64,000 nucleotides of DNA, taken from NCBI RefSeq assembly GCF_002109495.1, contig NZ_LVJN01000018.1:658958-722957 (forward strand), in the 5' to 3' direction. The position numbers and the translations under genes are program-made. This document shows positions 26,968 through 36,210 of the stretch, one piece after another. Positions within the stretch are counted from its first letter, which is position 1. The number at the start of each line of letters is the position of its first letter. Under the pieces are notes generated by a model, which was not told the DNA's origin, made no database searches, and saw nothing but the letters and a program-made list of their open reading frames with translations. This stretch comes from Magnetofaba australis IT-1. GTDB lineage: Bacteria; Pseudomonadota; Magnetococcia; Magnetococcales; Magnetococcaceae.

Positions 26968-27831
26968 TTACTCCTGTTTGGCTTCCGCCTGCGCCACCGC
27001 CTCGACGGTCTGACGCGCGATCTCCAGATAGCGTTTGGCGTGCTCGGAGTCTGGTTCCGCCACCACGATGGGCGCGCCGCTATCGCCGCATTCACGAATG
27101 CGCGGATCCAATGGCACCTCGCCCACCAACGGCACCCCCGCCTTTTCGGCGATGGACTTGGCGCCGCCGGTGGAGAAGATATCGGTGCGCTCGCCGCAGT
27201 GGCCGCAGCGGAAGTAACTCATATTCTCCACCACCCCCAGTATCGGCACATTGGCAAGATGGAATAAGGAGATACCGCGTTTGACGTCGGTTAACGCCAC
27301 ATCCTGCGGGGTGGTGACGATGAGCGAGCCGGAGACCTCCACCTGCTGCGCCATGGAGAGTTGGATATCGCCGGTGCCGGGCGGCAGGTCGATCACCAGA
27401 TAGTCCAGCATCTCGTCATAGCCGCACCAGCGCACCTCATGGAAGAACTGCTGAAGCACCTGGAACAGGATCGGACCGCGCCACACCAGCGGCTGCTCCT
27501 CCTCCACCATGAAGCCGATGGACATCAGCGGCATGCCATGGGCCATCACCGGGCGGATACGCCCCATGACATCTGGCTTGGGACGCTCGTTGGCGCCCAA
27601 CATAATCGGAATGCTGGGACCATAGATGTCAGCATCCAGCAACCCTACTTTGTGGCCCAATTGCTGGAGCGCAAAGGCCAAGTTGACCGACAGTGTGGAT
27701 TTGCCGACCCCGCCTTTGGCGCTATAGACCGCAATGACGTGTTTGACGCGATCTACTTGCTGCTTTTTGGGCAGAGGGAACGCCTCTTCCTGACCCTGTT
27801 GCGAGGCTGACTGCTGTTCGTTCTGACTCAT
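26968..27831 (-). CDS. mrp: Mrp/ApbC family Fe-S cluster carrier ATPase
   Basis: 287 residues. It has the deviant Walker A 'KGGVGKSTLSVNLAFAL' near residue 40, Walker B 'LLDADIYGPS', and the CxxC motif 'CGHCG' that holds a bridging [4Fe-4S] cluster in this family. Such proteins bind and deliver Fe-S clusters. Its position upstream of dsrN, on the same strand with 92 bases between, could link it to assembly of the Fe-S rich Dsr proteins, but mrp is also a housekeeping gene. Confidence 0.92.
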   Translation of the reverse strand: MSQNEQQSASQQGQEEAFPLPKKQQVDRVKHVIAVYSAKGGVGKSTLSVNLAFALQQLGHKVGLLDADIYGPSIPIMLGANERPKPDVMGRIRPVMAHGMPLMSIGFMVEEEQPLVWRGPILFQVLQQFFHEVRWCGYDEMLDYLVIDLPPGTGDIQLSMAQQVEVSGSLIVTTPQDVALTDVKRGISLFHLANVPILGVVENMSYFRCGHCGERTDIFSTGGAKSIAEKAGVPLVGEVPLDPRIRECGDSGAPIVVAEPDSEHAKRYLEIARQTVEAVAQAEAKQE

Positions 27832-27970
27832 GATGCGCTCTTTCTCAAAAGACGTAATGAAGCCGCGTCGCGGACGACGGGGTGCGCCATTTGGACGCCA
27901 TACGCCGTAAAAAGTTTAGCTTGGATCGAAGCGACTATAGGGAATACAGCCCCTTGGCGCCAGTCGCCAG

Positions 27971-28006
27971 AATAAAAAATGGGCGCCCCAGTGCGGGACG
28001 CCCATC
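27971..28006 (-). terminator. Rho-independent terminator after the chemoreceptor gene
   Basis: On the minus strand the stem ATGGGCGTCCC / GGGGCGCCCAT is followed by a T-rich run (TTTTTTATT). It sits 25 bases past the chemoreceptor stop. Confidence 0.85.
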
Positions 28007-28031
28007 TCAACGCTGCTCAGACTGAAGCGGA

Positions 28032-30212
28032 TCAGAGCTTGAATTTCATCAGCGCCTCGTCCAACGAACGGGCGATGCTGCCCATGGTGTTGGAGCTCTG
28101 CTTGGCGGTCTGACCGATCTCGCTCACCTCTTTGGCGGCATCATTCACAGCGGTCATATTGCCCAGCACCGACTTGGCCTCTTCCGACGCCTCATTCACC
28201 TGCTTGGAGATCTCGGCGCTGCTCTTGGTCACGTCAGAGACGTTGCGGGTCATCTCGCCCACGCCCTGACTGGCCTCGGTCACATTGCGCGTCACCTCGG
28301 TGATGCCGGTGGTGATCTCCTGCACGTTACGGTTCACCTCGGCGATGCCGTCGGAGGATTCGCCCACGCGACGGTTCACCTCATCGGCTTCGCCGCGTAC
28401 TTGGCCCATGGAGTTGGAGATCTCGTTGACATGGGCGGTCTGATCGTCCACCGCTTGCAGAATCTCCTGGTTGGCGTCGTTGATGCGCTCGATGATGGTG
28501 TTGACCTCCTTGGCGCGACGAGCCACGTCTTTGGAGTGGTCCTGAATCTCATCGATCTGCTCGGAGATGGTGTGGGTCGCCTCACCGGTTTGACGCGCCA
28601 ACTCCTTGACCTCGTTGGCCACAACCGCAAAGCCCTTGCCCGACTCACCGGCGCCAGCCGCTTCAATGGAAGCGTTCAGAGCCAGCATGTTGGTCTGGTC
28701 GGCGATATTGTTGATGACGTCCACCACTTTGCCGATCTCCAGCGCGGAGTCGGTGAGCTTGGTCATCACTTCAGCGTTGGCCTGACCATTGGCGCGCGCG
28801 CTTTGCGACTCATCGCTGGCGGCTTCGCACTGTTTGCGCACGCCAACCAACGACTGCGTCATCTCGGTCAGCGCCTTGGCCACCGCCGCCACATTAGAGC
28901 CGGTGCGTTCGGCGGCGTCATTCACGTAGGTCATGCTGGTGGAAGCCTCCTCGGAGGCCGCCGCCACGGTGGAGAGGTTGATGCTGGCCTCTTCCGCCGC
29001 CGCCGAAATGGTGGTCATGTTGGAGTTCATCTGGTCGGCGGCTGCGGCGATGGTGTTCATATTCACGCTCATCAGCGTGGTGGCCTTGCTCACCGTCTCC
29101 ATACCGCCACTCATGCTCTGCGCCGAACTGGTCACCGAGTTGGCCTTGGACGACATGTCGCTGGCCTTGTCCTGCAGCGTGTCGGAAACTTGTGCGATAT
29201 TGCCCGCCGCGTCCTTCAGGCGTACGGCGTTGTCTTTAATGACGCCGAACATCTCGCGCAGACTGTTGACCATATCGCCGGTGGCTTTCACCGTCTGACC
29301 AATATCGTCCTGCACCCCGGCGGGGGGCACGGTGACGGTCAGATCGCCGGCGGCCACGCTGCTGAGCAGACGACGGATATTGCGCACCGGCTTGATGGCC
29401 AGATTGTTGATCATCAGGAAACTCACAACAGAGACCAACGCAATCACCAGCACGCCCAGGCCCAACACTTCCAGCACCAGGAAGCCCACCGCGTCATCCA
29501 CCGGATTGAGGTCAGCGATGATCTCAAACGCGCCGCGCTGTTCGCCTTCGTGCCACCCCTCCATCTTCATGCCGATGGGGTCCACCACGCCGCCGCCATC
29601 AGCGTAATCCTTGATGGTGCCGTGGCAGAACAGACACTCCTTGGACATCTTCACCGGGCGCATGTAGCGCAGTTCGCGACCGTCGCCGTTCTCTTTGGGC
29701 ACGATGCGATAGATCTCGCGCAGCCCTTCGCTGTCCATCTGCTCGAGCATTTCACGCTCGAGCGGCGTGGCTTCGTTGGCTTCGTTGCGCGCCTGTTTTT
29801 TGGTGACGCGGAACACCCATGATTTATCGAAGCCTTCGGTCTTGGTGGCGCCGATGGTCCACCCGGCCACCACTGGAATGGTGCCGTAGAAGGCGGTGTT
29901 GCGCACCGCCTTGACGATGGCCTGCTGATTGTCCGAACCATCCAGCTTAAAGCCCTGGTCCATCAGGTATTTGCGCGCATCTGCAGCCAACTCGGTTTTG
30001 AAGTTGCCGTCTTTGGCCAGCTTGGAGACGTATTTCTGTGCGGCATCCGCCTGCGAGGTCAACTCGCGGGATTTGGCGACGATGTTGTCAATCGCATCCG
30101 TCTCCACCGCAGATTTGATAAACAGGAACAGGAGGAAGAAGCCAACCGACACCACCACGATGGTGGCGAGGATGATCTTGGTCCCGAAGTTCAGATTTCT
30201 CAGAGCATTCAT
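28032..30212 (-). CDS. Methyl-accepting chemotaxis protein with Tll0287-like heme sensor
   Basis: 726 residues. A membrane helix at about 13-33 is followed by a periplasmic Tll0287-like (DUF3365) domain to about residue 240 with a c-type heme motif CLFCH near 192. A second helix lies at about 245-270 ('[20 protein letters not shown]'), then HAMP and the signalling domain with the hairpin '[36 protein letters not shown]' region near residues 505-540. It probably senses redox state or a heme ligand and signals to CheA. No che genes are in the window. It ends '[10 protein letters not shown]' without a CheR-binding pentapeptide. Confidence 0.92.
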   Translation of the reverse strand: MNALRNLNFGTKIILATIVVVSVGFFLLFLFIKSAVETDAIDNIVAKSRELTSQADAAQKYVSKLAKDGNFKTELAADARKYLMDQGFKLDGSDNQQAIVKAVRNTAFYGTIPVVAGWTIGATKTEGFDKSWVFRVTKKQARNEANEATPLEREMLEQMDSEGLREIYRIVPKENGDGRELRYMRPVKMSKECLFCHGTIKDYADGGGVVDPIGMKMEGWHEGEQRGAFEIIADLNPVDDAVGFLVLEVLGLGVLVIALVSVVSFLMINNLAIKPVRNIRRLLSSVAAGDLTVTVPPAGVQDDIGQTVKATGDMVNSLREMFGVIKDNAVRLKDAAGNIAQVSDTLQDKASDMSSKANSVTSSAQSMSGGMETVSKATTLMSVNMNTIAAAADQMNSNMTTISAAAEEASINLSTVAAASEEASTSMTYVNDAAERTGSNVAAVAKALTEMTQSLVGVRKQCEAASDESQSARANGQANAEVMTKLTDSALEIGKVVDVINNIADQTNMLALNASIEAAGAGESGKGFAVVANEVKELARQTGEATHTISEQIDEIQDHSKDVARRAKEVNTIIERINDANQEILQAVDDQTAHVNEISNSMGQVRGEADEVNRRVGESSDGIAEVNRNVQEITTGITEVTRNVTEASQGVGEMTRNVSDVTKSSAEISKQVNEASEEAKSVLGNMTAVNDAAKEVSEIGQTAKQSSNTMGSIARSLDEALMKFKL

Positions 30213-31653
30213 AAAGGCTCTCCGCCATCGTGGCTGTACGACGCTATTTTCACGCTAAGCGCGTGACGTTTTTTTACCTTATTCGTCAAGCGCGTCCGTC
30301 ATCTCAATCGGGCCTGCGCAGTCCTTTTCAGGTACATTTTGGATGCAGCCTCACTGAGCATCAGACTGGCGGTGAGGCCGCCTGCTGACACCATTCGATT
30401 GCCAACGGACTTATTGCACTGGGAGGAGCCTGACTCAGTCGCCAGGATCAAATCCGTCAATGATTCCAGGCAAACTTCATACCAGAAACATCGCTTATTG
30501 GACGCTCAATGCAATCTGGCTCTCATCTGTAAACTGCAACATGCTTTTTTATCATAGCGCTCAGAAGCATACAATGACCTCCTCTACTTTTTCCTCGGGT
30601 TTACACAGAATAATGATGTCACCGGCACCACCAGAGCATATCTACGTCAACCACCTGATAATACGGTTTATTTGAGGCAATTTTCTGATGCTTCTATGGC
30701 GCTTGCCAGGCGCAAGAGAAACCTGCTTGCTGGTGCATCTGCTAGAGCGCCCGCCACAGGCGTCACAGGATAGTCCATCAGTCTCTCCAAGATATTGAAG
30801 TCAGATAACTTCTCAATCTGATCACTCTTACGCACGACCGACAATTCCCGCCTCAAGACCACACGACGGCTTTTGCAACGTTACGACGCCGCATGGCGGC
30901 GTGGGATCCGCGACAAAATTTTGAATGTTCGATTTAGAATTATTTTGCGCATGGCTTTTCGCACCACTGAAACGCAATTTGCAGATCTGACCGCCAACTC
31001 TGCTTGATGATATGAACCCCAGGTAAAATGAATCAGATTGGCGGTGGGTTCGCTCGCGACAGCGCCGATGTTGAATGGTCGCTCCCCCATGACAAGACGT
31101 TGCTATACGACAACGACCAGCTCTTGCTGACTCTGGCTAGGCTGATGCGTTGCTGAGAACGGATGCGGAGCGACAACGCCCGCGTCTGGACGTTGTCGGA
31201 AGGTTGACGCCGCGCACGCCATTGCCTCACGACGGCTTCGCCTTTGCCTTGGGCGCCGACTCGAAAGCTATTGAAGGGCTCGACTCTCTAGTACATGGCG
31301 AATAAATGGGATAACAAACCAGCGAGCAATTGATGTGGACTGCGCACAAATCACACTGTCCCCCTGTAATCGCGCCCACGTGGATGCCATTGGCGTCGCC
31401 GATTTGCCTGAGTCCGTGATACAAGTCACGCCATCGGTGGAACCGGCAATCAACGCCATGCTCTGTTTGCAGGGCGTCTATGTGAAATCTGACGCCCCCC
31501 AGACTCCTTCGCTGCCCCCCTCGCCGCGCGCAACACCTTTGTTCCCTGCGCCAAACCGCGATAAGATGGCTCTATGCTGGCACACAAAGCGGCGCTGATC
31601 CACCCAATCGCGCCCCTTTGCGCGCCCCCTACACATGATGCAGGAGAGTTGTT
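30213..31653. other. Gene-poor 1.4-kb interval
   Basis: AT-richer than its surroundings, with short unconvincing frames on both strands. The least bad is 30668-30862 on the minus strand (64 residues, 'SDFNILERLMDYPVTPVAGA'), which I cannot assign. A small hairpin with a T-run (TCACGC-TAAGC-GCGTGA, then CGTTTTTTT) at 30250-30275 lies just upstream of the chemoreceptor gene on the opposite strand. No IS ends or RNA gene were recognised. It may be decayed coding sequence. Confidence 0.5.
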
Positions 31654-31854
31654 ATGGCTTGTGGCATTGACAAAATCGTCGCCGAATCCGATGGCACGTT
31701 GCGCGAGACCATGCGCACCCTGATGGAGGAGCTGGTCACCGATCACGACCTGGACGTGGACCTGGATGCGCTGGAGTCCGCCCCCGAGGTCAAGGCGCTG
31801 CGCGCCGAACTGGAGAAGTTCACCGTCTGGTTCGTGCACGATCGCCTCAAGTAA
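31654..31854 (+). CDS. Small acidic hypothetical protein
   Basis: 66 residues, acidic and helical ('GTLRETMRTLMEELVTDH', 'LDVDLDALESAPEVKALR'), with no membrane segment or known motif. An AGGAGAG ribosome site 6 bases upstream and a strong terminator just after it support a real, singly transcribed gene. The single Cys is at residue 3. Function unknown. Confidence 0.7.
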   Translation: MACGIDKIVAESDGTLRETMRTLMEELVTDHDLDVDLDALESAPEVKALRAELEKFTVWFVHDRLK

Positions 31855-31864
31855 GCGCCTAGAT

Positions 31865-31930
31865 AAAGAATGCGCGCGCAGGACGCAGCAGACTCATGCG
31901 CCGCCACGCTCGTGCGCGCGCTTTTCTTTA
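31865..31930 (+). terminator. Long-stem terminator after the small acidic protein gene
   Basis: Arms AAAGAATGCGCGCGCA and TGCGCGCGCTTTTCTTT pair over about 15 bases around a 32-base loop, ending in a T-rich tract. Confidence 0.75.
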
Positions 31931-32202
31931 TTTGAATTAACTCGTTAATGCTGAACCCATTTTTTCAATATCAGCATATTATGATTTTTTGCCCTCCAAA
32001 ACCAAAAGAGCCTTGTGTTTCCGCACAAAGGACAGTAGCCTCCCCCATAATCTGACGTTGATGGCGCCTATTTTTGTGATGACTGCAACCCAGTCAGAAA
32101 TATCAAAAACGACTCCAACAGCGTTATTCTCAGATGGCCGCGCGCAAGACCAGCGCTAAGCCAAGCGTAAGTTTTAAAAGCCAAATCTAAGGAATCATCG
32201 GC
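31931..32202. other. AT-rich pntA leader region
   Basis: AT-rich sequence before pntA. It contains an inverted repeat ATGCTGA-N16-TCAGCAT (31948-31977) that might be an operator, and the AAGGAATC ribosome site for pntA. No clear -35/-10 pair stands out. Confidence 0.4.
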
Positions 32203-33750
32203 ATGAGAATCGGCATACCCAAGGAGATCTACCCTGGCGAGCGCCGGGTGGCGGCTTCGCCGGAATCGGTGGGGCGACTGAAAAAACTCGGCTTCGACGT
32301 CGCCATTGAGGCGGGCGCCGGGGCGGAAGCGAAATTCCTCGACTCCGCTTATGCAGAGGCGGGCGCGGAGATCGTTGCCGACGCCGCCAGCCTGTGGGGC
32401 CAGTCGGAGATCGTGCTCAAGGTCCGCGCTCCCGAGGCGACCGAAGTTCCTCTGCTAAAAGAGGGCGCACACCTGATCAGCTTCATCTGGCCGGCGCAGA
32501 ACGCCGAGCTGATGGAGAGCCTCAAGGCGCAGAAGGTCACCGTGTTCGCCATGGATGCGGTGCCCCGCATCTCCCGCGCGCAGAAGATGGACGCCCTGAG
32601 CTCCATGGCCAACATCGCCGGTTACCGCGCCATCGTGGAGGCCTCGCAGCACTTTGGCCGCTTCTTCACCGGTCAGATCACCGCCGCCGGTAAAGTGCCC
32701 CCCGCCAAAGTTATGGTGATCGGCGCCGGCGTGGCGGGTCTGGCCGCCATCGGCGCCGCCGCCAGCATGGGCGCCATTGTGCGCGCCTTCGACACCCGTC
32801 CGGAAGTGAAGGACCAGGTCAAATCCATGGGCGCCGAGTTCCTGGAGCTGGACTTCGAAGAGGACGGCACCGGCGAAGGCGGCTACGCCAAAGTGATGTC
32901 CAAAGAGTTCATCGAAGCCGAAATGGCGCTGTTCCTGGAGCAGGCCAAAGAGGTGGACATCATCGTCACCACCGCGTTGATCCCGGGCAAGCCCGCGCCG
33001 AAGCTGATCACCGAAGAGATGGTCAAAGCGATGCCCGAAGGCAGCGTGATCGTTGACCTGGCGGCGGAGACCGGCGGTAACTGCGAACTCACCGTGCATG
33101 GCGAAGCGATCATCAAGCACGGCGTGACCATCATCGGTTACTCCGATCTGCCCAGCCGTCTGCCGACCCAGGCCAGCCAGCTCTACGCCACCAATATCCG
33201 TCACCTGCTCACCGACTTGACCCCTGAGAAGGATGGTCAGCTCAACGTGAACATGGAAGATGACGTGATCCGCGGCTGCACCATCGTCAAAGATGGCGAA
33301 ATCACCTGGCCGCCGCCGCCGCCCAAAGTGGTGGCCCAAGCCAGCGCCAAGCCCAAGACCGCGCCGCCGCCGATGCCGGTGGAGGATCCCGTGGCCGCCG
33401 CCCGCGCCAAGACCCGTGGCACCATCATCACCATGGCCCTGTGCGCCCTGGCGCTGTTCGGCATGGGCAACTACGCGCCTGCGGAGTTCCTGCCCCACTT
33501 CACCGTGTTCGTGCTGTCGATCTTCATCGGCTACATGGTGGTGTGGAATGTGACCCCGGCCCTGCACACGCCGCTGATGTCCGTGACCAACGCCATCTCC
33601 GGCATCATCGTGCTGGGCGCGTTGGTGCAGATGGGCACCAGCAGCACGATTGTGTTGGCGCTGTCGGTCATCGCCATTCTCATTGCAACCATCAACATCG
33701 CAGGCGGCTTCCTGGTCACCCAGCGCATGTTGAAGATGTTCCAGAAGTAA
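32203..33750 (+). CDS. pntA: NAD(P) transhydrogenase subunit alpha
   Basis: 515 residues. The NAD-binding domain I (about 1-380) has '[19 protein letters not shown]' and '[19 protein letters not shown]'. After a Pro/Ala-rich linker (about 368-400) come four membrane helices ('[17 protein letters not shown]' onward). PntAB couples hydride transfer from NADH to NADP+ to proton entry. The alpha subunit is a single unsplit chain as in E. coli (510 residues), whereas many alphaproteobacteria have separate pntAA and pntAB. Confidence 0.96.
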   Translation: MRIGIPKEIYPGERRVAASPESVGRLKKLGFDVAIEAGAGAEAKFLDSAYAEAGAEIVADAASLWGQSEIVLKVRAPEATEVPLLKEGAHLISFIWPAQNAELMESLKAQKVTVFAMDAVPRISRAQKMDALSSMANIAGYRAIVEASQHFGRFFTGQITAAGKVPPAKVMVIGAGVAGLAAIGAAASMGAIVRAFDTRPEVKDQVKSMGAEFLELDFEEDGTGEGGYAKVMSKEFIEAEMALFLEQAKEVDIIVTTALIPGKPAPKLITEEMVKAMPEGSVIVDLAAETGGNCELTVHGEAIIKHGVTIIGYSDLPSRLPTQASQLYATNIRHLLTDLTPEKDGQLNVNMEDDVIRGCTIVKDGEITWPPPPPKVVAQASAKPKTAPPPMPVEDPVAAARAKTRGTIITMALCALALFGMGNYAPAEFLPHFTVFVLSIFIGYMVVWNVTPALHTPLMSVTNAISGIIVLGALVQMGTSSTIVLALSVIAILIATINIAGGFLVTQRMLKMFQK

Positions 33751-33784
33751 CCGCCGACTTCGGGATTGATAAAGGGAACCAATC

Positions 33785-35218
33785 ATGATTTCTCAAGGTT
33801 TGTTAACTGCCTCGTACATCGGCGCGAGCATCTTCTTCATCCTCAGCCTGGGGGGCCTGTCCCACCAGGAGAGCGCGCGCCGCGGTAACTACTACGGCAT
33901 GCTGGGCATGGCCGTGGCCATCGTCGCCACCCTGTTCTCCAGTCACGTGGGCAACCTCCCCTTCATCATCGTCGCGATGGTGATCGGCGGCGGCGTCGGC
34001 GCCTTCCTGGCCGCCAAAGTGGAAATGACCCAGATGCCCGAGCTGGTGGCCGTGTTGCACAGCTTCGTGGGTCTGGCCGCCGTGCTGGTGGGCTTCGCCA
34101 ACCACTTTGACCCCGACACCCACGCCGCGCTGGCCAATGGCGATCACGCCATGAAAGTGATCCACGAAGTGGAGATCTTCCTCGGCATCTTCATCGGCGC
34201 GGTGACCTTTACCGGTTCGGTGGTGGCGTTCGGCAAGCTCAACGGCAAGATCGCCTCCAAGCCCCTGATGCTGCCCATGCGCCACGGCCTCAACGCCCTG
34301 GTGGTGCTGGTCTCCATCTACCTGTGCTACCTGTTCATGGGAACCGACTCCATCATGCAGGGCGGCACGTTCATGATCATCATGACCCTGTTGGCCTTCT
34401 TCCTGGGCTGGCATCTGGTCATGGGCATCGGCGGCGCCGACATGCCGGTGGTGGTCTCCATGCTCAACAGCTACTCCGGTTGGGCCGCCTCGGCCACCGG
34501 CTTCATGCTCAACAATGACCTGCTGATCGTGGTGGGCGCGCTGGTGGGCTCCTCGGGCGCCATCCTGAGCTACATCATGTGCCGCGCCATGAACCGCTCC
34601 TTCGTCAGCGTGATCCTGGGCGGCTTCGGCGGCGAGAGCGTCAGCGCCTCCTCGTCCGACGATGACGGCCCCAAAGAGGTGATCCCGGTGCAGCACGACG
34701 ACGTCGCCGAGATGCTCCTCAACGCCAGCGAAGTGATCATCGTCCCCGGTTACGGCATGGCCGTGGCCCAGGCGCAGTACCCGGTGGCGGAGATCACCTC
34801 CACTCTGCGCGCTCGCGGCATCAATGTGCGCTTCGGCATCCACCCGGTGGCCGGTCGTCTGCCCGGTCACATGAACGTGCTGCTGGCCGAAGCCAAAGTC
34901 CCCTATGACATCGTGCTGGAGATGGACGAGCTTAATGAGGACTTCCCCGAGACCGACGTGGTGCTGGTGATCGGCGCCAACGACATCGTCAACCCCGCTT
35001 CTCAGGAAGATCCGGGCAGCCCGATCTGGGGCATGCCGGTGCTGGAAGTGTGGAAAGCCAAAACCACCGTGGTGCTCAAGCGCTCCATGGGCAGCGGCTA
35101 CTCGGGCATTGACAACCCGTTGTTCTACAAAGAGAACAACCGCATGCTGTTCGGCGACGCCAAGGCCAGCATGGATAGCGTTCTGGAAGCGATTCGCAGC
35201 CACAGCCACGGCGCCTAA
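33785..35218 (+). CDS. pntB: NAD(P) transhydrogenase subunit beta
   Basis: 477 residues: about nine membrane helices, then a soluble NADP-binding domain III with '[17 protein letters not shown]', '[18 protein letters not shown]' and '[18 protein letters not shown]'. It completes the proton-pumping transhydrogenase with PntA, 34 bases upstream. A terminator follows, so pntAB is a two-gene unit. Confidence 0.96.
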   Translation: MISQGLLTASYIGASIFFILSLGGLSHQESARRGNYYGMLGMAVAIVATLFSSHVGNLPFIIVAMVIGGGVGAFLAAKVEMTQMPELVAVLHSFVGLAAVLVGFANHFDPDTHAALANGDHAMKVIHEVEIFLGIFIGAVTFTGSVVAFGKLNGKIASKPLMLPMRHGLNALVVLVSIYLCYLFMGTDSIMQGGTFMIIMTLLAFFLGWHLVMGIGGADMPVVVSMLNSYSGWAASATGFMLNNDLLIVVGALVGSSGAILSYIMCRAMNRSFVSVILGGFGGESVSASSSDDDGPKEVIPVQHDDVAEMLLNASEVIIVPGYGMAVAQAQYPVAEITSTLRARGINVRFGIHPVAGRLPGHMNVLLAEAKVPYDIVLEMDELNEDFPETDVVLVIGANDIVNPASQEDPGSPIWGMPVLEVWKAKTTVVLKRSMGSGYSGIDNPLFYKENNRMLFGDAKASMDSVLEAIRSHSHGA

Positions 35219-35245
35219 GCCGTTCAGCACAGGCTGATTGATCAA

Positions 35246-35280
35246 CCTGCCCCGAAGCGATTCGGGGCGGGTTTTCTTTT
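35246..35280 (+). terminator. Rho-independent terminator of pntAB
   Basis: Stem CTGCCCCGAA / TTCGGGGCGG around GCGA, followed by GTTTTCTTTT. Confidence 0.9.
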
Positions 35281-35284
35281 GCTT

Positions 35285-35514
35285 ATTGTCAGTTGAAATC
35301 AGAATCGGACAGTTTGGGTATTGGTCATGAAAGATATCGAGGGCTACGCCCTCGAGCTCCCGAAGACCAAACCGTGGGCTCCGCCCACACCCGCTGGGGG
35401 CGCGGCCCCCAGACCCCGCCGCCGACCAGTCGGCGGCCAATAGTCAGCGCAAGCTCAATCTACGTCACGCAAACATTGGCAGTTTTGTGCAACTTTGGTT
35501 TTGATTCACTATAT
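35285..35514 (-). mobile_element. MITE-like repeat, copy M2
   Basis: About 230 bp in reverse orientation: left terminal repeat 'gtcagttgaaatcagaatcg', hairpin block 'gagggctacgccctc', GC hairpin, palindromic block 'gccgccgaccagtcggcggc', 'tacgtcacgcaaacattg', and right terminal repeat 'ttggttttgattcactata'. Module B is absent. It lies directly after the pntB terminator. Confidence 0.75.
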
Positions 35515-35764
35515 TTCTTCAAACAAAAGCTTTGCACACGCCGGAATGGGGCTATGGCTGGGACATTTTAGAAAAACGCGTTGTTAACATTTTTTTCTGT
35601 GACCACAACGTCTCTGTTGCGTCTTTAATATTGGGAACGGATTCTGGAGCCGTCTGCGCCCCACTGCTTCAACGACGCCGGAACTCCGTTCACGGGTTTC
35701 TGCTTTCAAAATCAAATCACCTCCACAGGCTCGCCTGTGAGACTCTCACCCGAGGAGACGCTGT

Positions 35765-36205
35765 ATGAAGACCCCGATTGCTTTGGCTCTGTTTGTAAGC
35801 GGCGCGTTAGTCGCCAGCGCCAGCTTTGCGCAGTCTTATCAGAATAATGGTCAGTACGGTCCTCCTGGCGGACAAATGGGACAGATGGGGCAAAATGGAC
35901 AGATGGGCCAGTCCGGCAACCAGATGGGCCGCCGTGGGCCGCCGCAAGAGGCGTTCACCGCCTGCGCCAACAGCTCGCAAGGCGCCAGCTGCTCAGTCAC
36001 CACGCCCCATGGAACCCTGTCTGGCACGTGTCAGCAAGATCGCCATAGCGGCTCCAACTCGCTGGTGTGCGTGCCCAATGGCCATCGCGGCGGACCTCCG
36101 GGCGGCATGCAGGGCGGTATGCAGGGCGGTCAGTCCAATGGTATGCAGCAACGCGGTTATGGCCAGCCTCCCGGCGGCTATGGCGGCTATAACCAATCCA
36201 ACTGA
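35765..36205 (+). CDS. Exported Gly/Gln/Met-rich protein with PPxEAF module
   Basis: 146 residues with a cleavable signal peptide ('MKTPIALALFVSGALVASAS'), a low-complexity 'GQMGQMGQNGQMGQSGNQMG' stretch, a compact module of about 50 residues with four Cys ('PPQEAFTACANSSQGASC' to 'LVCVPNGHRGGPPGG'), then a Gly/Gln/Met-rich tail. The module recurs in the next gene. A GAGGAG ribosome site precedes the ATG. Six bases separate it from the next gene, so they form an operon. No function is known; secretion through the type II system encoded in this window is possible but untested. Confidence 0.8.
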   Translation: MKTPIALALFVSGALVASASFAQSYQNNGQYGPPGGQMGQMGQNGQMGQSGNQMGRRGPPQEAFTACANSSQGASCSVTTPHGTLSGTCQQDRHSGSNSLVCVPNGHRGGPPGGMQGGMQGGQSNGMQQRGYGQPPGGYGGYNQSN

Positions 36206-36210
36206 GTCGC

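Noticed and set aside
30250-30275. Rho-independent terminator
   Set aside because: Hairpin plus T-run exists, but no rightward gene ends there; kept only as a note in the interval description.
33803-35440. 545-codon open frame antisense to pntB
   Set aside because: His/Gly-rich low-complexity translation, typical of the antisense of a GC-rich gene; pntB is certain on the other strand.
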